Positions 50,056-56,764 of a DNA stretch of 64,000 nucleotides are shown here, in pieces (the stretch's first letter is position 1; every line of letters starts with the position of its first letter). Location of the stretch: positions 38,461 to 102,460 of the forward strand of contig JACPXC010000023.1 of assembly GCA_016196755.1 (NCBI GenBank). Reading direction: 5' to 3'. Below the pieces are notes generated by a model. That model was not told where the DNA came from and made no database searches. It worked only from the letters and a program-made list of their open reading frames with translations. The DNA comes from Elusimicrobiota bacterium. GTDB lineage: Bacteria; Elusimicrobiota; Elusimicrobia; UBA1565. The translations under genes were made by a program, and so were the position numbers.

Positions 50056-50640
50056 GTCATCGGCCTACAAGGGATCATCGGCGGGACGATGACGATCCAG
50101 GGGAGCGCTTTCAGTGTTGGAGCTTCGACCTTGACGGTTAGTTCGGGAAAAGTCGGTATTGGAACAGCCGCTCCTACTGCGGTCTTGAGCGTGGTAGGGG
50201 ATGCTGTCTTCAATGGGACGATGACCTTCGCCCCGCTGATTCATAAATCGTCATCGATCATTCGGACGGTCACGACCTCTTTTACCAACACTACATATGC
50301 CTGCATCTCAGGGCACGTTGCCACCATGACCGTTACAGGGGGAGATGTCGCTGTGTTCTTTTCGGCTGAGGTAGCAAATAATACGGCGAACGCGGATTCG
50401 GTGCTAGGCTTTCGAATGGACGGCGCCGCGTTGGATGGTGCGGATGCCTTGATAGGCTGGACGACGATCACTGCATCTTATGCGTTCCCGGCCTCTTTTT
50501 ATCAAGTCGTCAAAGGAGTTAGTCCCGGCTCTCATTGGTGGTGCCTGTCAGGTAGAGTGACGGGGGGGACGGCCGATATAATCGGAGATACCGGTTCGTT
50601 TGCGCGCAAGAACGTCTTCGGCGTCATGGAGCTCAAATGA
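49972..50640 (+). CDS. Secreted fibre-tip-like protein A2 (paralog of A1)
   Basis: 222 residues. The first 28 residues are encoded by the exact 85-bp repeat. The stalk then differs (VGIGTAAPTAVLSVVGDAVF), and the C-terminal domain is related but diverged: YACISGHVATMTVTGGDVAV, VLGFRMDGAALDGADA, GSHWWCLSGRVTGGTADI and FGVMELK. The same two Cys positions are kept. An identical head with a diverged tip suggests diversification of binding specificity. Confidence 0.6.
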   Translation: MRTFLAILALSALIAAPVRADVVDSGSLVIGLQGIIGGTMTIQGSAFSVGASTLTVSSGKVGIGTAAPTAVLSVVGDAVFNGTMTFAPLIHKSSSIIRTVTTSFTNTTYACISGHVATMTVTGGDVAVFFSAEVANNTANADSVLGFRMDGAALDGADALIGWTTITASYAFPASFYQVVKGVSPGSHWWCLSGRVTGGTADIIGDTGSFARKNVFGVMELK

Positions 50641-51032
50641 AAAAATCCGCTTTGCTCGTCGCGGCGTGGCTCCTGGCTGGGAGCGTTGAGGCTGCCGGTA
50701 CATTCAAATTTTCCCGCAAAGTCGTGCTAGACAAGCTGGTCTCTGAATTGGCGGCCGCAGGTTATAACATACGGCCCGACGACGGCTATGTACAATGCAC
50801 ACAGAACAAAGATACGCCATGGGACTGTGTGATTACTTGGGGCCGCGGTGGCGAGACGAGGGACCCTTCGCCCGTCATCAACACCCACCAATACGTGGAG
50901 TCTGCCGCCGCGCGCAAGGCGCTTCAGGCCCAGATGCGCTCTCTGGCTGAGAAGTGGAAGGCCGGCACGATTACTGCGGCTGAAAAAGATGACTTGCTTA
51001 AGATTTTCGTCTTTAGCTACCTGGGACTCTAA
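50637..51032 (+). CDS. Small secreted protein B2 (paralog of B1)
   Basis: 131 residues from ATG 50637. A signal peptide (MKKSALLVAAWLLAGSVEA) precedes FKFSRKVVLDKLVSELAAAG, DGYVQCTQNKDTPWDCVITW, GRGGETRDPSPVINTHQYV and LQAQMRSLAEKWKAGTITAA, then a tail DLLKIFVFSYLGL. It is the full-length version of B1 and the last island gene. The BMC-T gene follows ten bases later, so readthrough could still feed the distal BMC genes. Confidence 0.6.
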   Translation: MKKSALLVAAWLLAGSVEAAGTFKFSRKVVLDKLVSELAAAGYNIRPDDGYVQCTQNKDTPWDCVITWGRGGETRDPSPVINTHQYVESAAARKALQAQMRSLAEKWKAGTITAAEKDDLLKIFVFSYLGL

Positions 51033-51041
51033 GAGGAAACC

Positions 51042-51593
51042 ATGCTCGCCAACATAGCCATCGGAATGCTCGAGACCAACTCCATCGCCAAGGGCATCGA
51101 AGCCTCCGACGCGATGTGCAAGATGGCCCAGGTGGAGCTCGTCAAAGTCAGCATCGTCGCGCGCGGCAAGTACATCATCCTCATCAAGGGCCCGGTCGGC
51201 GAGGTCGAGTCCTCCCTGCGCGCCGGCGCCAACCTGGCCGGCAAGACCGTGGTCGACCAGTTCATCCTGCGCAACGTCCACCAGCAGGTCCTCGACTCCT
51301 TGGAGAAACGCGTGCCCGTCGCCGCCCTCGACGCCTACGGCATCATCGAGACCAAGGAAGCCATCGCCGCCGTGCGCGCCGCCGACGCCGCCGCGAAGGC
51401 CGCGAGGGTCCACCTTATTGAGGTCAAGGCCGTGGTCGGCGGCGGCAAGGGCTACGTGGCCATGACCGGCGAGGTAGGTGCCGTGCGCACCGCCGTCGGC
51501 GCCGGGATCGCCGAAGTCCCCGAGGGGATGCTCGTGTCCCACGTCGTCATCCCCCAGCCCGACGTCCAGCTTCTTAAGACGGTGGGCGCGTGA
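51042..51593 (+). CDS. BMC-T trimeric (tandem-domain) shell protein
   Basis: 183 residues with two BMC domains: residues 1-90 (AIGMLETNSIAKGIEASDAM, KYIILIKGPVGEVESSLRAG) and 95-183 (DAYGIIETKEAIAAVRAADA, GYVAMTGEVGAVRTAVGAG). It forms pseudohexamers. No CPG-type iron-sulfur pore motif is visible; the only Cys is in the first helix, so a redox role like PduT is unlikely. AGAGGAAA lies before the ATG. It is the first gene after the island and overlaps the RpiB-like gene by 4 bases. Confidence 0.93.
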   Translation: MLANIAIGMLETNSIAKGIEASDAMCKMAQVELVKVSIVARGKYIILIKGPVGEVESSLRAGANLAGKTVVDQFILRNVHQQVLDSLEKRVPVAALDAYGIIETKEAIAAVRAADAAAKAARVHLIEVKAVVGGGKGYVAMTGEVGAVRTAVGAGIAEVPEGMLVSHVVIPQPDVQLLKTVGA

Positions 51594-52033
51594 AGCTCGT
51601 CATCGGGTCCGACCACGGCGGCTTCGAGGCCAAGGAGAAGCTCAAGAAGTTCCTCCAGGCCCAAGGGCACGACGTGACGGACTTCGGCTGCCACTCGCTC
51701 GAGGCGGTCGACTATCCCGACATCGCCCAGCTCGTGGCCGAGGCCGCGGCCGGCGGGCAGTTCGAGAAAGGGATACTATTGGATGGGTTCGGCGGGGCTG
51801 TCTGCATGGTCGCCAACAAGATCCGGGGGGCGCGCGCTGTGTCCTGCTACGACGTCGTCTCCGCAAAGCTGGCCGCCGGTCACGACGACGCCAACGTGGC
51901 ATGCTTGGGCGGTAAGACCCACGGAGAATTGTCTTTGCAGGAAATAGCGAAGGCGTTCTTAGAGACGAAGTTCGAAGGCGGGCGTCACGAGCGCCGCCTG
52001 GCAAAGGTGGCGGCTATCGAGGCGCGTAGATGA
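51590..52033 (+). CDS. RpiB/LacAB-family sugar-phosphate isomerase of the BMC
   Basis: 147 residues from GTG 51590. RpiB features: VIGSDHGGFEAKEKLKKFL (phosphate and catalytic Asp/His region), VDYPDIA, DANVACLGGKTHG and FEGGRHERRL. The segment where E. coli RpiB has its catalytic Cys (CGTGIG) reads LLDGFGGAVCMVANK, so Asp65 replaces the Cys. Some RpiB enzymes use a downstream Glu instead, so activity is still possible. Its place between shell genes suggests isomerisation of a pentose phosphate feeding the compartment. Overlaps of 4 bases on both sides indicate tight coupling. Confidence 0.88.
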   Translation: MKLVIGSDHGGFEAKEKLKKFLQAQGHDVTDFGCHSLEAVDYPDIAQLVAEAAAGGQFEKGILLDGFGGAVCMVANKIRGARAVSCYDVVSAKLAAGHDDANVACLGGKTHGELSLQEIAKAFLETKFEGGRHERRLAKVAAIEARR

Positions 52034-52314
52034 AAGCGGGCCGCATCGTCGGGCGCGTGTTCTGCTCGCGCCAGTACCCCACTTTGGATGGGAAGAAATT
52101 GCTTTTGATCCAGCCGATGGACTGGGAGACCAAGGCCGACAAGGGCGGCGTCGTGGTCGCCGCCGACGCCTGCGGTTCCGGCTCCTCCGAGTTCGTCTAC
52201 TGGGTGGCCTCGCGCGAGGCCGCCGTCGCTTTCAAGGACCTGCCGCCCGTCGACGCCGCCGTCATCGGCATCATCGAGGGGCACCAGGCGCGGGATTTCC
52301 GGGGGAAGGCCTAG
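52030..52314 (+). CDS. BMC-P (EutN/CcmL) vertex protein 2
   Basis: 94 residues. GRIVGRVFCSRQYPTLDGKKLLLIQPM, VVAADACGSGSSEFVYWVASREA and VIGIIEGHQ match the EutN/CcmL beta-barrel. It carries two Cys absent from copy 1. It is coupled to the isomerase by ATGA and to copy 3 by a one-base overlap. Confidence 0.93.
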   Translation: MKAGRIVGRVFCSRQYPTLDGKKLLLIQPMDWETKADKGGVVVAADACGSGSSEFVYWVASREAAVAFKDLPPVDAAVIGIIEGHQARDFRGKA

Positions 52315-52610
52315 TGTTCATCGGCGAGGTGGTGGGCAACGTCTGGGGGCAGTACAAGCACCCCAGCCTCGACAACAAGCGCCTGCTCCTTGTACGCCCC
52401 ATCGACCCGCTGACCGAGACGCCCACCGGCGAGGCCGTCATGGCCGTCGAGGGCGGGGTCGGGGCCGGGCCGGGTTCCATCGTTTTGGTCGTCGATGAAG
52501 GCGGGGCGGCGCGGTCCATCTTGAAGGACGATAAGGCTCCGGTCCGGACCATCATCTGCGGCATCGTCGACAGCATTTGCCTCAATGGGAAGGAGAAGAA
52601 GTATGAATGA
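52314..52610 (+). CDS. BMC-P (EutN/CcmL) vertex protein 3
   Basis: 98 residues from GTG 52314. [57 protein letters not shown] and [16 protein letters not shown]. It is the third distinct vertex protein. Its end overlaps the deoC start region (52603) by 8 bases. Confidence 0.93.
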   Translation: MFIGEVVGNVWGQYKHPSLDNKRLLLVRPIDPLTETPTGEAVMAVEGGVGAGPGSIVLVVDEGGAARSILKDDKAPVRTIICGIVDSICLNGKEKKYE

Positions 52611-53616
52611 GAACGAACTGCGCACGATAGTGGACGCCGTCGTCCGTGAGCTGGCCGCCAAAGGCGTCCTCAAATCCTCCTGCGGCTGTTCCGAGTCGAA
52701 AGGCTCCTGCTCCTCCTCCCCCAAGAAGGAAGTCCGCGTCACGATGGGCTCGGCCGGCAAGCTCTTCGGGCCCCTGACCCTCGGTCCCGCGAAGGCCGCG
52801 GCCGTGCCGACCAAGCCCGAGTCCTCCGAGAAGGACCACACCCACGGTCCCGACTGCCCGCACTGCCAGCCGCTCTCGGCCAAGGCCGCCCAGGCGCTCA
52901 AGGCGCTCGGCGCCGACCGCATCGGCGTCTGCCACGCCGCCAAGGGCTGCAACGCCATCGCCCCGATCGTCGACCATACCCTGCTCAAGCCCAACGCCAC
53001 GCAGGAAGAGGTGGCGAAGCTCTGCGAGGAGGCGCGCAATTACTGCTTCGCCTCGGTCTGCGTGAACCCCTCCTACGTGGCGCTCTCGGCCCAGCTGCTC
53101 AAGGGCTCCGGGGTCAAGGTCTGCACCGTCGTCGGCTTCCCGCTGGGCTCGACCACACCCACCGTGAAGGCCCTCGAGGCCCGCGACGCCATCGCCAACG
53201 GGGCCGACGAGATCGACATGGTCATCAACGTCGGCGCCCTAAAGAGCGGCAACGACGCCCTGGTGCTGGGCGACATCCAGGCCGTGCGCGACGCCACGCG
53301 CGGCCGGGTGCTCAAGGTCATCCTCGAGACCTCGCTCCTCTCCGACGACGAGAAGGTCCGCGCCTGCAGGATGTCCAAGCAGGTCGGCGCCGACTTCGTC
53401 AAGACCGCCACGGGCTTCGGCCCGGGCGGCGCCACGGCCGCCGACGTCAAGCTCATGCGCCAGACCGTCGGTCCCCTCATGGGGGTCAAGGCTTCGGGCG
53501 GCATCCGCGACACCGCCACGGCCCAGGTCATGATCGAGGCCGGCGCCACGCGCCTGGGCACCTCGGCCAGCGTCGGCATCGTCACCGACGCCAAGCCCGC
53601 CGGGAAGGGTTACTAA
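52603..53616 (+). CDS. deoC: BMC-type deoxyribose-phosphate aldolase with Cys/His-rich N-terminal extension
   Basis: 337 residues from ATG 52603 (AAGGAG at 52590-52595). It cleaves 2-deoxyribose-5-phosphate to glyceraldehyde-3-phosphate and acetaldehyde. Catalytic lysines: Schiff-base Lys267 in [12 protein letters not shown] and Lys296 in [18 protein letters not shown] and the DHTLLKP start of the barrel are also present. Residues 1-22 ([20 protein letters not shown]) form a likely encapsulation helix. Residues 23-115 are extra and contain [15 protein letters not shown] and CHAAKGC clusters not found in ordinary DeoC (~220-250 residues). This linker may bind metal or crosslink cargo. It is the signature enzyme of the operon. 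Confidence 0.93.
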   Translation: MNENELRTIVDAVVRELAAKGVLKSSCGCSESKGSCSSSPKKEVRVTMGSAGKLFGPLTLGPAKAAAVPTKPESSEKDHTHGPDCPHCQPLSAKAAQALKALGADRIGVCHAAKGCNAIAPIVDHTLLKPNATQEEVAKLCEEARNYCFASVCVNPSYVALSAQLLKGSGVKVCTVVGFPLGSTTPTVKALEARDAIANGADEIDMVINVGALKSGNDALVLGDIQAVRDATRGRVLKVILETSLLSDDEKVRACRMSKQVGADFVKTATGFGPGGATAADVKLMRQTVGPLMGVKASGGIRDTATAQVMIEAGATRLGTSASVGIVTDAKPAGKGY

Positions 53617-53940
53617 GTGAAGCCCAAGAAGATCGTCCTCAAGGTGGACCTGCAGTGCGGCACCTGCGGCGCGCTCTCGCACCGCGGCGAGCACGTCGAG
53701 GCCGGGGCCAAGAAGGACCAGAAGCCGTACAACCCGGCCGAGGGCATGAAGTTCTGCCCCTGCTGCGGGGCGGGCTTCGAGCGCTACTGCATGCGCTGCC
53801 ACAAGAAGGTCGACATGTATTTCGAGGAGTACTGGCCGGAGGAGGACGAGTGCGTGCGCACCTATGTCCCGGCCAAGCGCTGCACGGGCTGCAACGCCGG
53901 GCTCGAAGTGGATCATCGCGGTAAAGAGGCGGAGGAATGA
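53617..53940 (+). CDS. Cys-rich zinc-ribbon-like protein of the BMC operon
   Basis: 107 residues from GTG 53617, which directly follows the deoC stop. Metal-binding pairs are evenly spread: [26 protein letters not shown] and RCTGCNAG, enough for two zinc-ribbon or rubredoxin-like sites. Acidic and basic stretches lie between ([12 protein letters not shown]). There is no signal peptide or membrane segment. A cargo, electron-carrier or assembly role is possible; none is established by sequence. Its stop overlaps the region of the next BMC-H start. Confidence 0.7.
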   Translation: MKPKKIVLKVDLQCGTCGALSHRGEHVEAGAKKDQKPYNPAEGMKFCPCCGAGFERYCMRCHKKVDMYFEEYWPEEDECVRTYVPAKRCTGCNAGLEVDHRGKEAEE

Positions 53941-53942
53941 CA

Positions 53943-54236
53943 ATGGCAGACGTCAAGGAAGCGCTGGGAATGGTCGAGACGAAGGGCTTCGTGGGCATGA
54001 TCGAGGCCACCGACGCCATGGGCAAGGCCGCCAAGGTGACGCTGGTCGGCTACGAGCGCATCGGCTCGGGACTGGTCACGACGCTCTGCCGCGGCGAGGT
54101 CGGCGCGGTGCGCGCGGCCGTCGAGGCCGGGGCCGCCGCCGCCCAGCGGGTCGGGGAGCTGGTCTCCGTCCACGTCATCCCGCGCCCGCACGACGGCGTC
54201 GAGAAGTACCTCGACAAGATCTCCATCAAGGCTTAG
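53943..54236 (+). CDS. BMC-H hexameric shell protein 2
   Basis: 97 residues from ATG 53943. An ATG at 53937 is only one base after GGAGG (53931-53935), whereas 53943 is seven bases away, so the second is preferred. It has a canonical BMC domain: [48 protein letters not shown] and [13 protein letters not shown]. The pore loop is RIGSG (compare KVGTG in BMC-H 1). Confidence 0.95.
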   Translation: MADVKEALGMVETKGFVGMIEATDAMGKAAKVTLVGYERIGSGLVTTLCRGEVGAVRAAVEAGAAAAQRVGELVSVHVIPRPHDGVEKYLDKISIKA

Positions 54237-54245
54237 TCCCCCGTC

Positions 54246-54518
54246 GTGCGGCCGGAGGACATCAGGGACGCGCTCTTGCGCCGTCTCGCCCCCTGGGGCG
54301 GGGCGCTTCCGGCCGTCGCCGCCGAGGAACTCCTCCCCGCGGTTCCGCCCCCGGAGAAACCCTCCTTCAAGGGTCGGGTTTTCCTGTCCGAATATCACAT
54401 CCGCAAGGCGTTGACACCCGGGGCAACGCACCTTACAATAGCGAAAGACGCCATCGTCAGCCCTTTGGCGTCGGAATGGCTGGCTTTCAAGGGCATCCGT
54501 ATCGTCCGCGCGCCATAA
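54246..54518 (+). CDS. Small BMC-associated protein with encapsulation-like helix and TPLA-like motif
   Basis: 90 residues from GTG 54246. VRPEDIRDALLRRLAP is an amphipathic helix like encapsulation peptides, joined by a Pro-rich linker to FLSEYHIRKALTPGATHLTI and DAIVSPLASEWLAFKGIRIV. The last part resembles the 'gailTPlArd..k.kgI.I' segment found in several BMC proteins such as EutT-like and PduL-like N-termini. It is the last gene of the operon. Function is unknown; it could be an adaptor that recruits cargo to the shell. Confidence 0.7.
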   Translation: MRPEDIRDALLRRLAPWGGALPAVAAEELLPAVPPPEKPSFKGRVFLSEYHIRKALTPGATHLTIAKDAIVSPLASEWLAFKGIRIVRAP

Positions 54519-54535
54519 AAGCACGGGAAATCCCT

Positions 54536-54593
54536 AGGTAAACCCGACTTTTCGGCGGGTGGAGTCCGTTTCGCGCCGGACCCCGGGGCATAC
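54536..54593 (+). other. Intergenic hairpins between BMC operon and pilT
   Basis: A short stem around CCCGACTTTTCGGCGGG and a second, GGAGTCCG...CGGACCCC with one mismatch, precede the pilT start. No T-run follows either stem, so termination is uncertain. They might be a leader structure of pilT. Confidence 0.3.
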
Positions 54594-55682
54594 ATGGCGA
54601 TGGACCTGACCAATCTACTCAAACTCATGGTGGAGAAGGGGATATCCGACATCCACTTCAAGGCCAACGCCGCCCCCGCGGTCCGCATCCACGGCAAGCT
54701 CGTCGCCGCGGTCAACATCCAGAAGATGTCGGCCGCCGACATCGAGGCCATGGCCCAGACCATCATGTCCCCCGAGCAGGCCAAGACGTTCGAAGGCGCC
54801 CACGAGATGGACCTGGCCTACAGCCTCGACGGCGTCTCGCGCTTCCGCGTGAACGTCTTCCGCCAGCGCGGCAGCGTGGCGCTCTCCCTGCGCGTGGTGC
54901 CGATCAAGCTCAAGGGCTTCTCCGACCTCAACCTCCCCGCCCAGGCATTCGAGAAGCTCTCCTCCGAGTCGCGCGGCCTCATCCTATTCGCGGGCATGAC
55001 CGGCGCGGGCAAGACCACCTCGATGAACACCTTCGTGCACAAGCTCAACGAGTCCCAGAACGTGCGCATCATCACCATCGAGGACCCCATCGAGTTCTTC
55101 CACGACGACATCAAGGCCACCATCGTCCAGCGCGAGGTCGGCCGCGACACCGGCTCCTTCGCGGGCGCCCTCAAGCACGCCCTGCGCCAGGACCCCGACG
55201 TCGTCGTCATCGGCGAGATGCGCGACGTCGAGACCATGCAGGCGGCCCTGACCGCCGCCGAGACCGGGCACCTCGTGCTCTCCACGGTCCACACCCTGGA
55301 CGCGGTCCAGACCATCGACCGCGTCGTCGACAGCTTCCCGGCCCATCAGGCCGGCCAGGTCCGCCAGCAGCTGGCGCTGGTCCTCAAGGGCGTGGTCGCC
55401 CAGCGCCTGGTCGCGCTCAAGGACGGCCGCGGCCGCGCGCCGGCCACCGAGGTCCTCATCGTCAACTCGCTGGTGCGCCGCCACATCATGGACTCCAAGA
55501 ACGCCGACATCTACAAGACCATGGAGGCCGGCGGCTACTACGGGATGCACACCTTCGACCAGGACCTCATCCGCCTCATCACCGAGGGCCGCATCATCGA
55601 GAAGGAGGCGCTCGAGAACGCCTCTAATCCCGAGGACATCCAGCTCAAGCTCCGCGGGATGGGCGGACTCCCTCCGGCATGA
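54594..55682 (+). CDS. pilT: Type IV pilus twitching ATPase PilT
   Basis: 362 residues. It is the hexameric retraction motor. Motifs: GISDIHFKANAAPAVRIHGK (N-terminal domain), Walker A GMTGAGKTTS at 134-143, ITIEDPIEF (Asp box), LRQDPDVVVIGEMRD (Walker B), TGHLVLSTVHTLDA (His box) and LALVLKGVVAQRL, close to the AIRNLIRE-like region. It overlaps the next gene by 4 bases. The pilins at 5.5-9.9 kb are plausible clients. Confidence 0.95.
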   Translation: MAMDLTNLLKLMVEKGISDIHFKANAAPAVRIHGKLVAAVNIQKMSAADIEAMAQTIMSPEQAKTFEGAHEMDLAYSLDGVSRFRVNVFRQRGSVALSLRVVPIKLKGFSDLNLPAQAFEKLSSESRGLILFAGMTGAGKTTSMNTFVHKLNESQNVRIITIEDPIEFFHDDIKATIVQREVGRDTGSFAGALKHALRQDPDVVVIGEMRDVETMQAALTAAETGHLVLSTVHTLDAVQTIDRVVDSFPAHQAGQVRQQLALVLKGVVAQRLVALKDGRGRAPATEVLIVNSLVRRHIMDSKNADIYKTMEAGGYYGMHTFDQDLIRLITEGRIIEKEALENASNPEDIQLKLRGMGGLPPA

Positions 55683-56761
55683 CGGGCACCGAGCCGAACA
55701 AGGAGCCCGACCAGGACATCGACGCCGTCCTGTCGGACTTAGACGGCATCCTCCACCAGCTGACATCGAGCGCCCCGGCGCCCACGCCCGAGGCCGTCGA
55801 GGCCCGGCGCGCCGCGGAAGAAGAGGCGCGCCGGAAGGCCGCGGAAGAAGCCGCCGCGGCCGCGGCCGCCGCCGCGGCGGCCGCCAAGCGCGAGGTCGAG
55901 GAGGCCAGGCTCCGCGCCGAGGCAGAAGAGGCCGCCAAGGCCCTGGCCGAAGAGACCCGGCGTCAGGCCGAGATCGCCGCGCTCGCGCGCGCCGCCGAGG
56001 CGGAGGCCAAGGCCAAGGCTCTCGAGGAGGAGGCTAGCCGCCAGGCCGAAGAGGCCGCCCGCGCCGCCGCCATGGAGGCCGAGGAGACCCGCCGCCAGGC
56101 CGAGGAGGCCGCGGCCGCGGAGGCGGCGGCGCGCGCCGAAGAGGAGGCCGCCCGCCTGCGCGCCGAGGAGGAGCTCAAGCGCCGGGCCGAGGAAGCCGAG
56201 GCGCTCGAGGCCATCAAGCGGGCTCAAACTAAACTCGCGCCTCCCGAGGCGTCATCCGGCATCGAGTTGGCGCCCCCCGCCGAGCCCACGCCCCCCGCTC
56301 CGCCCGCCGTCGAGCCTCAGCCTGTACCCGCCGTGGCGGCCCATCCGCCCGAGGTCGTCTTCGACCCGGAGCCCATCCCGGACAAGACCCCCAAGGACCA
56401 GATCCGCCGCCTGGCCTTCCTCGCCGTCGCCGGCGGCCGCGAGCCGCTCGCCAAGTTCGCCAAGTTCGCGACCGGCGTGGCGGCCACGGTGTCGAAGAAG
56501 CCGCTCTATCTCCACAAGTCCGCGTTGATGACCTGCGACGCGGCCGCCACGACCGCCGACGTCCTCGGCCCGGTGGAGACCTCCGGCGCGGCCGGGCTCG
56601 TGGTCCTCTCGGACGGTTTTCCCGAGACCCTGCTCGACCAGCTTGAGAAGGTCTGCGAGGGCAAGGACCTCTTCTTCCGAAAGGTCGCCGTCGAGGACGC
56701 CGGCAAGCGCCTGTCTGTCATCGACCTCGTGCTCGACATGATGCTCATCAGGGCGGGCTAG
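55679..56761 (+). CDS. Ala/Glu-rich coiled-coil protein with conserved C-terminal domain
   Basis: 360 residues. An acidic N-terminus (DQDIDAVLSDLDGILHQL) precedes about 130 residues of Ala/Glu/Arg-rich TolA-like helix (EEARRKAAEEAAAAAAAAA and similar), a Pro-rich hinge (PPAPPAVEPQPVPAVA), and a C-terminal ~130-residue domain (LAFLAVAGGREPLAKFAKF, VVLSDGFPETLLDQLEKV, VIDLVLDMMLI). The low-complexity helix can explain spurious long antisense frames. Operon position suggests a role in pilus control or motility signalling. Confidence 0.6.
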   Translation: MTGTEPNKEPDQDIDAVLSDLDGILHQLTSSAPAPTPEAVEARRAAEEEARRKAAEEAAAAAAAAAAAAKREVEEARLRAEAEEAAKALAEETRRQAEIAALARAAEAEAKAKALEEEASRQAEEAARAAAMEAEETRRQAEEAAAAEAAARAEEEAARLRAEEELKRRAEEAEALEAIKRAQTKLAPPEASSGIELAPPAEPTPPAPPAVEPQPVPAVAAHPPEVVFDPEPIPDKTPKDQIRRLAFLAVAGGREPLAKFAKFATGVAATVSKKPLYLHKSALMTCDAAATTADVLGPVETSGAAGLVVLSDGFPETLLDQLEKVCEGKDLFFRKVAVEDAGKRLSVIDLVLDMMLIRAG

Positions 56762-56764
56762 CCG

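Noticed and set aside
51042..51593. BMC-T as an iron-sulfur PduT-type shell protein
   Set aside because: No Cys in either pore loop; the only Cys is in the first helix.
53937..53942. ATG at 53937 as BMC-H start
   Set aside because: It is one base after the GGAGG ribosome-binding site; ATG 53943 has the correct spacing.
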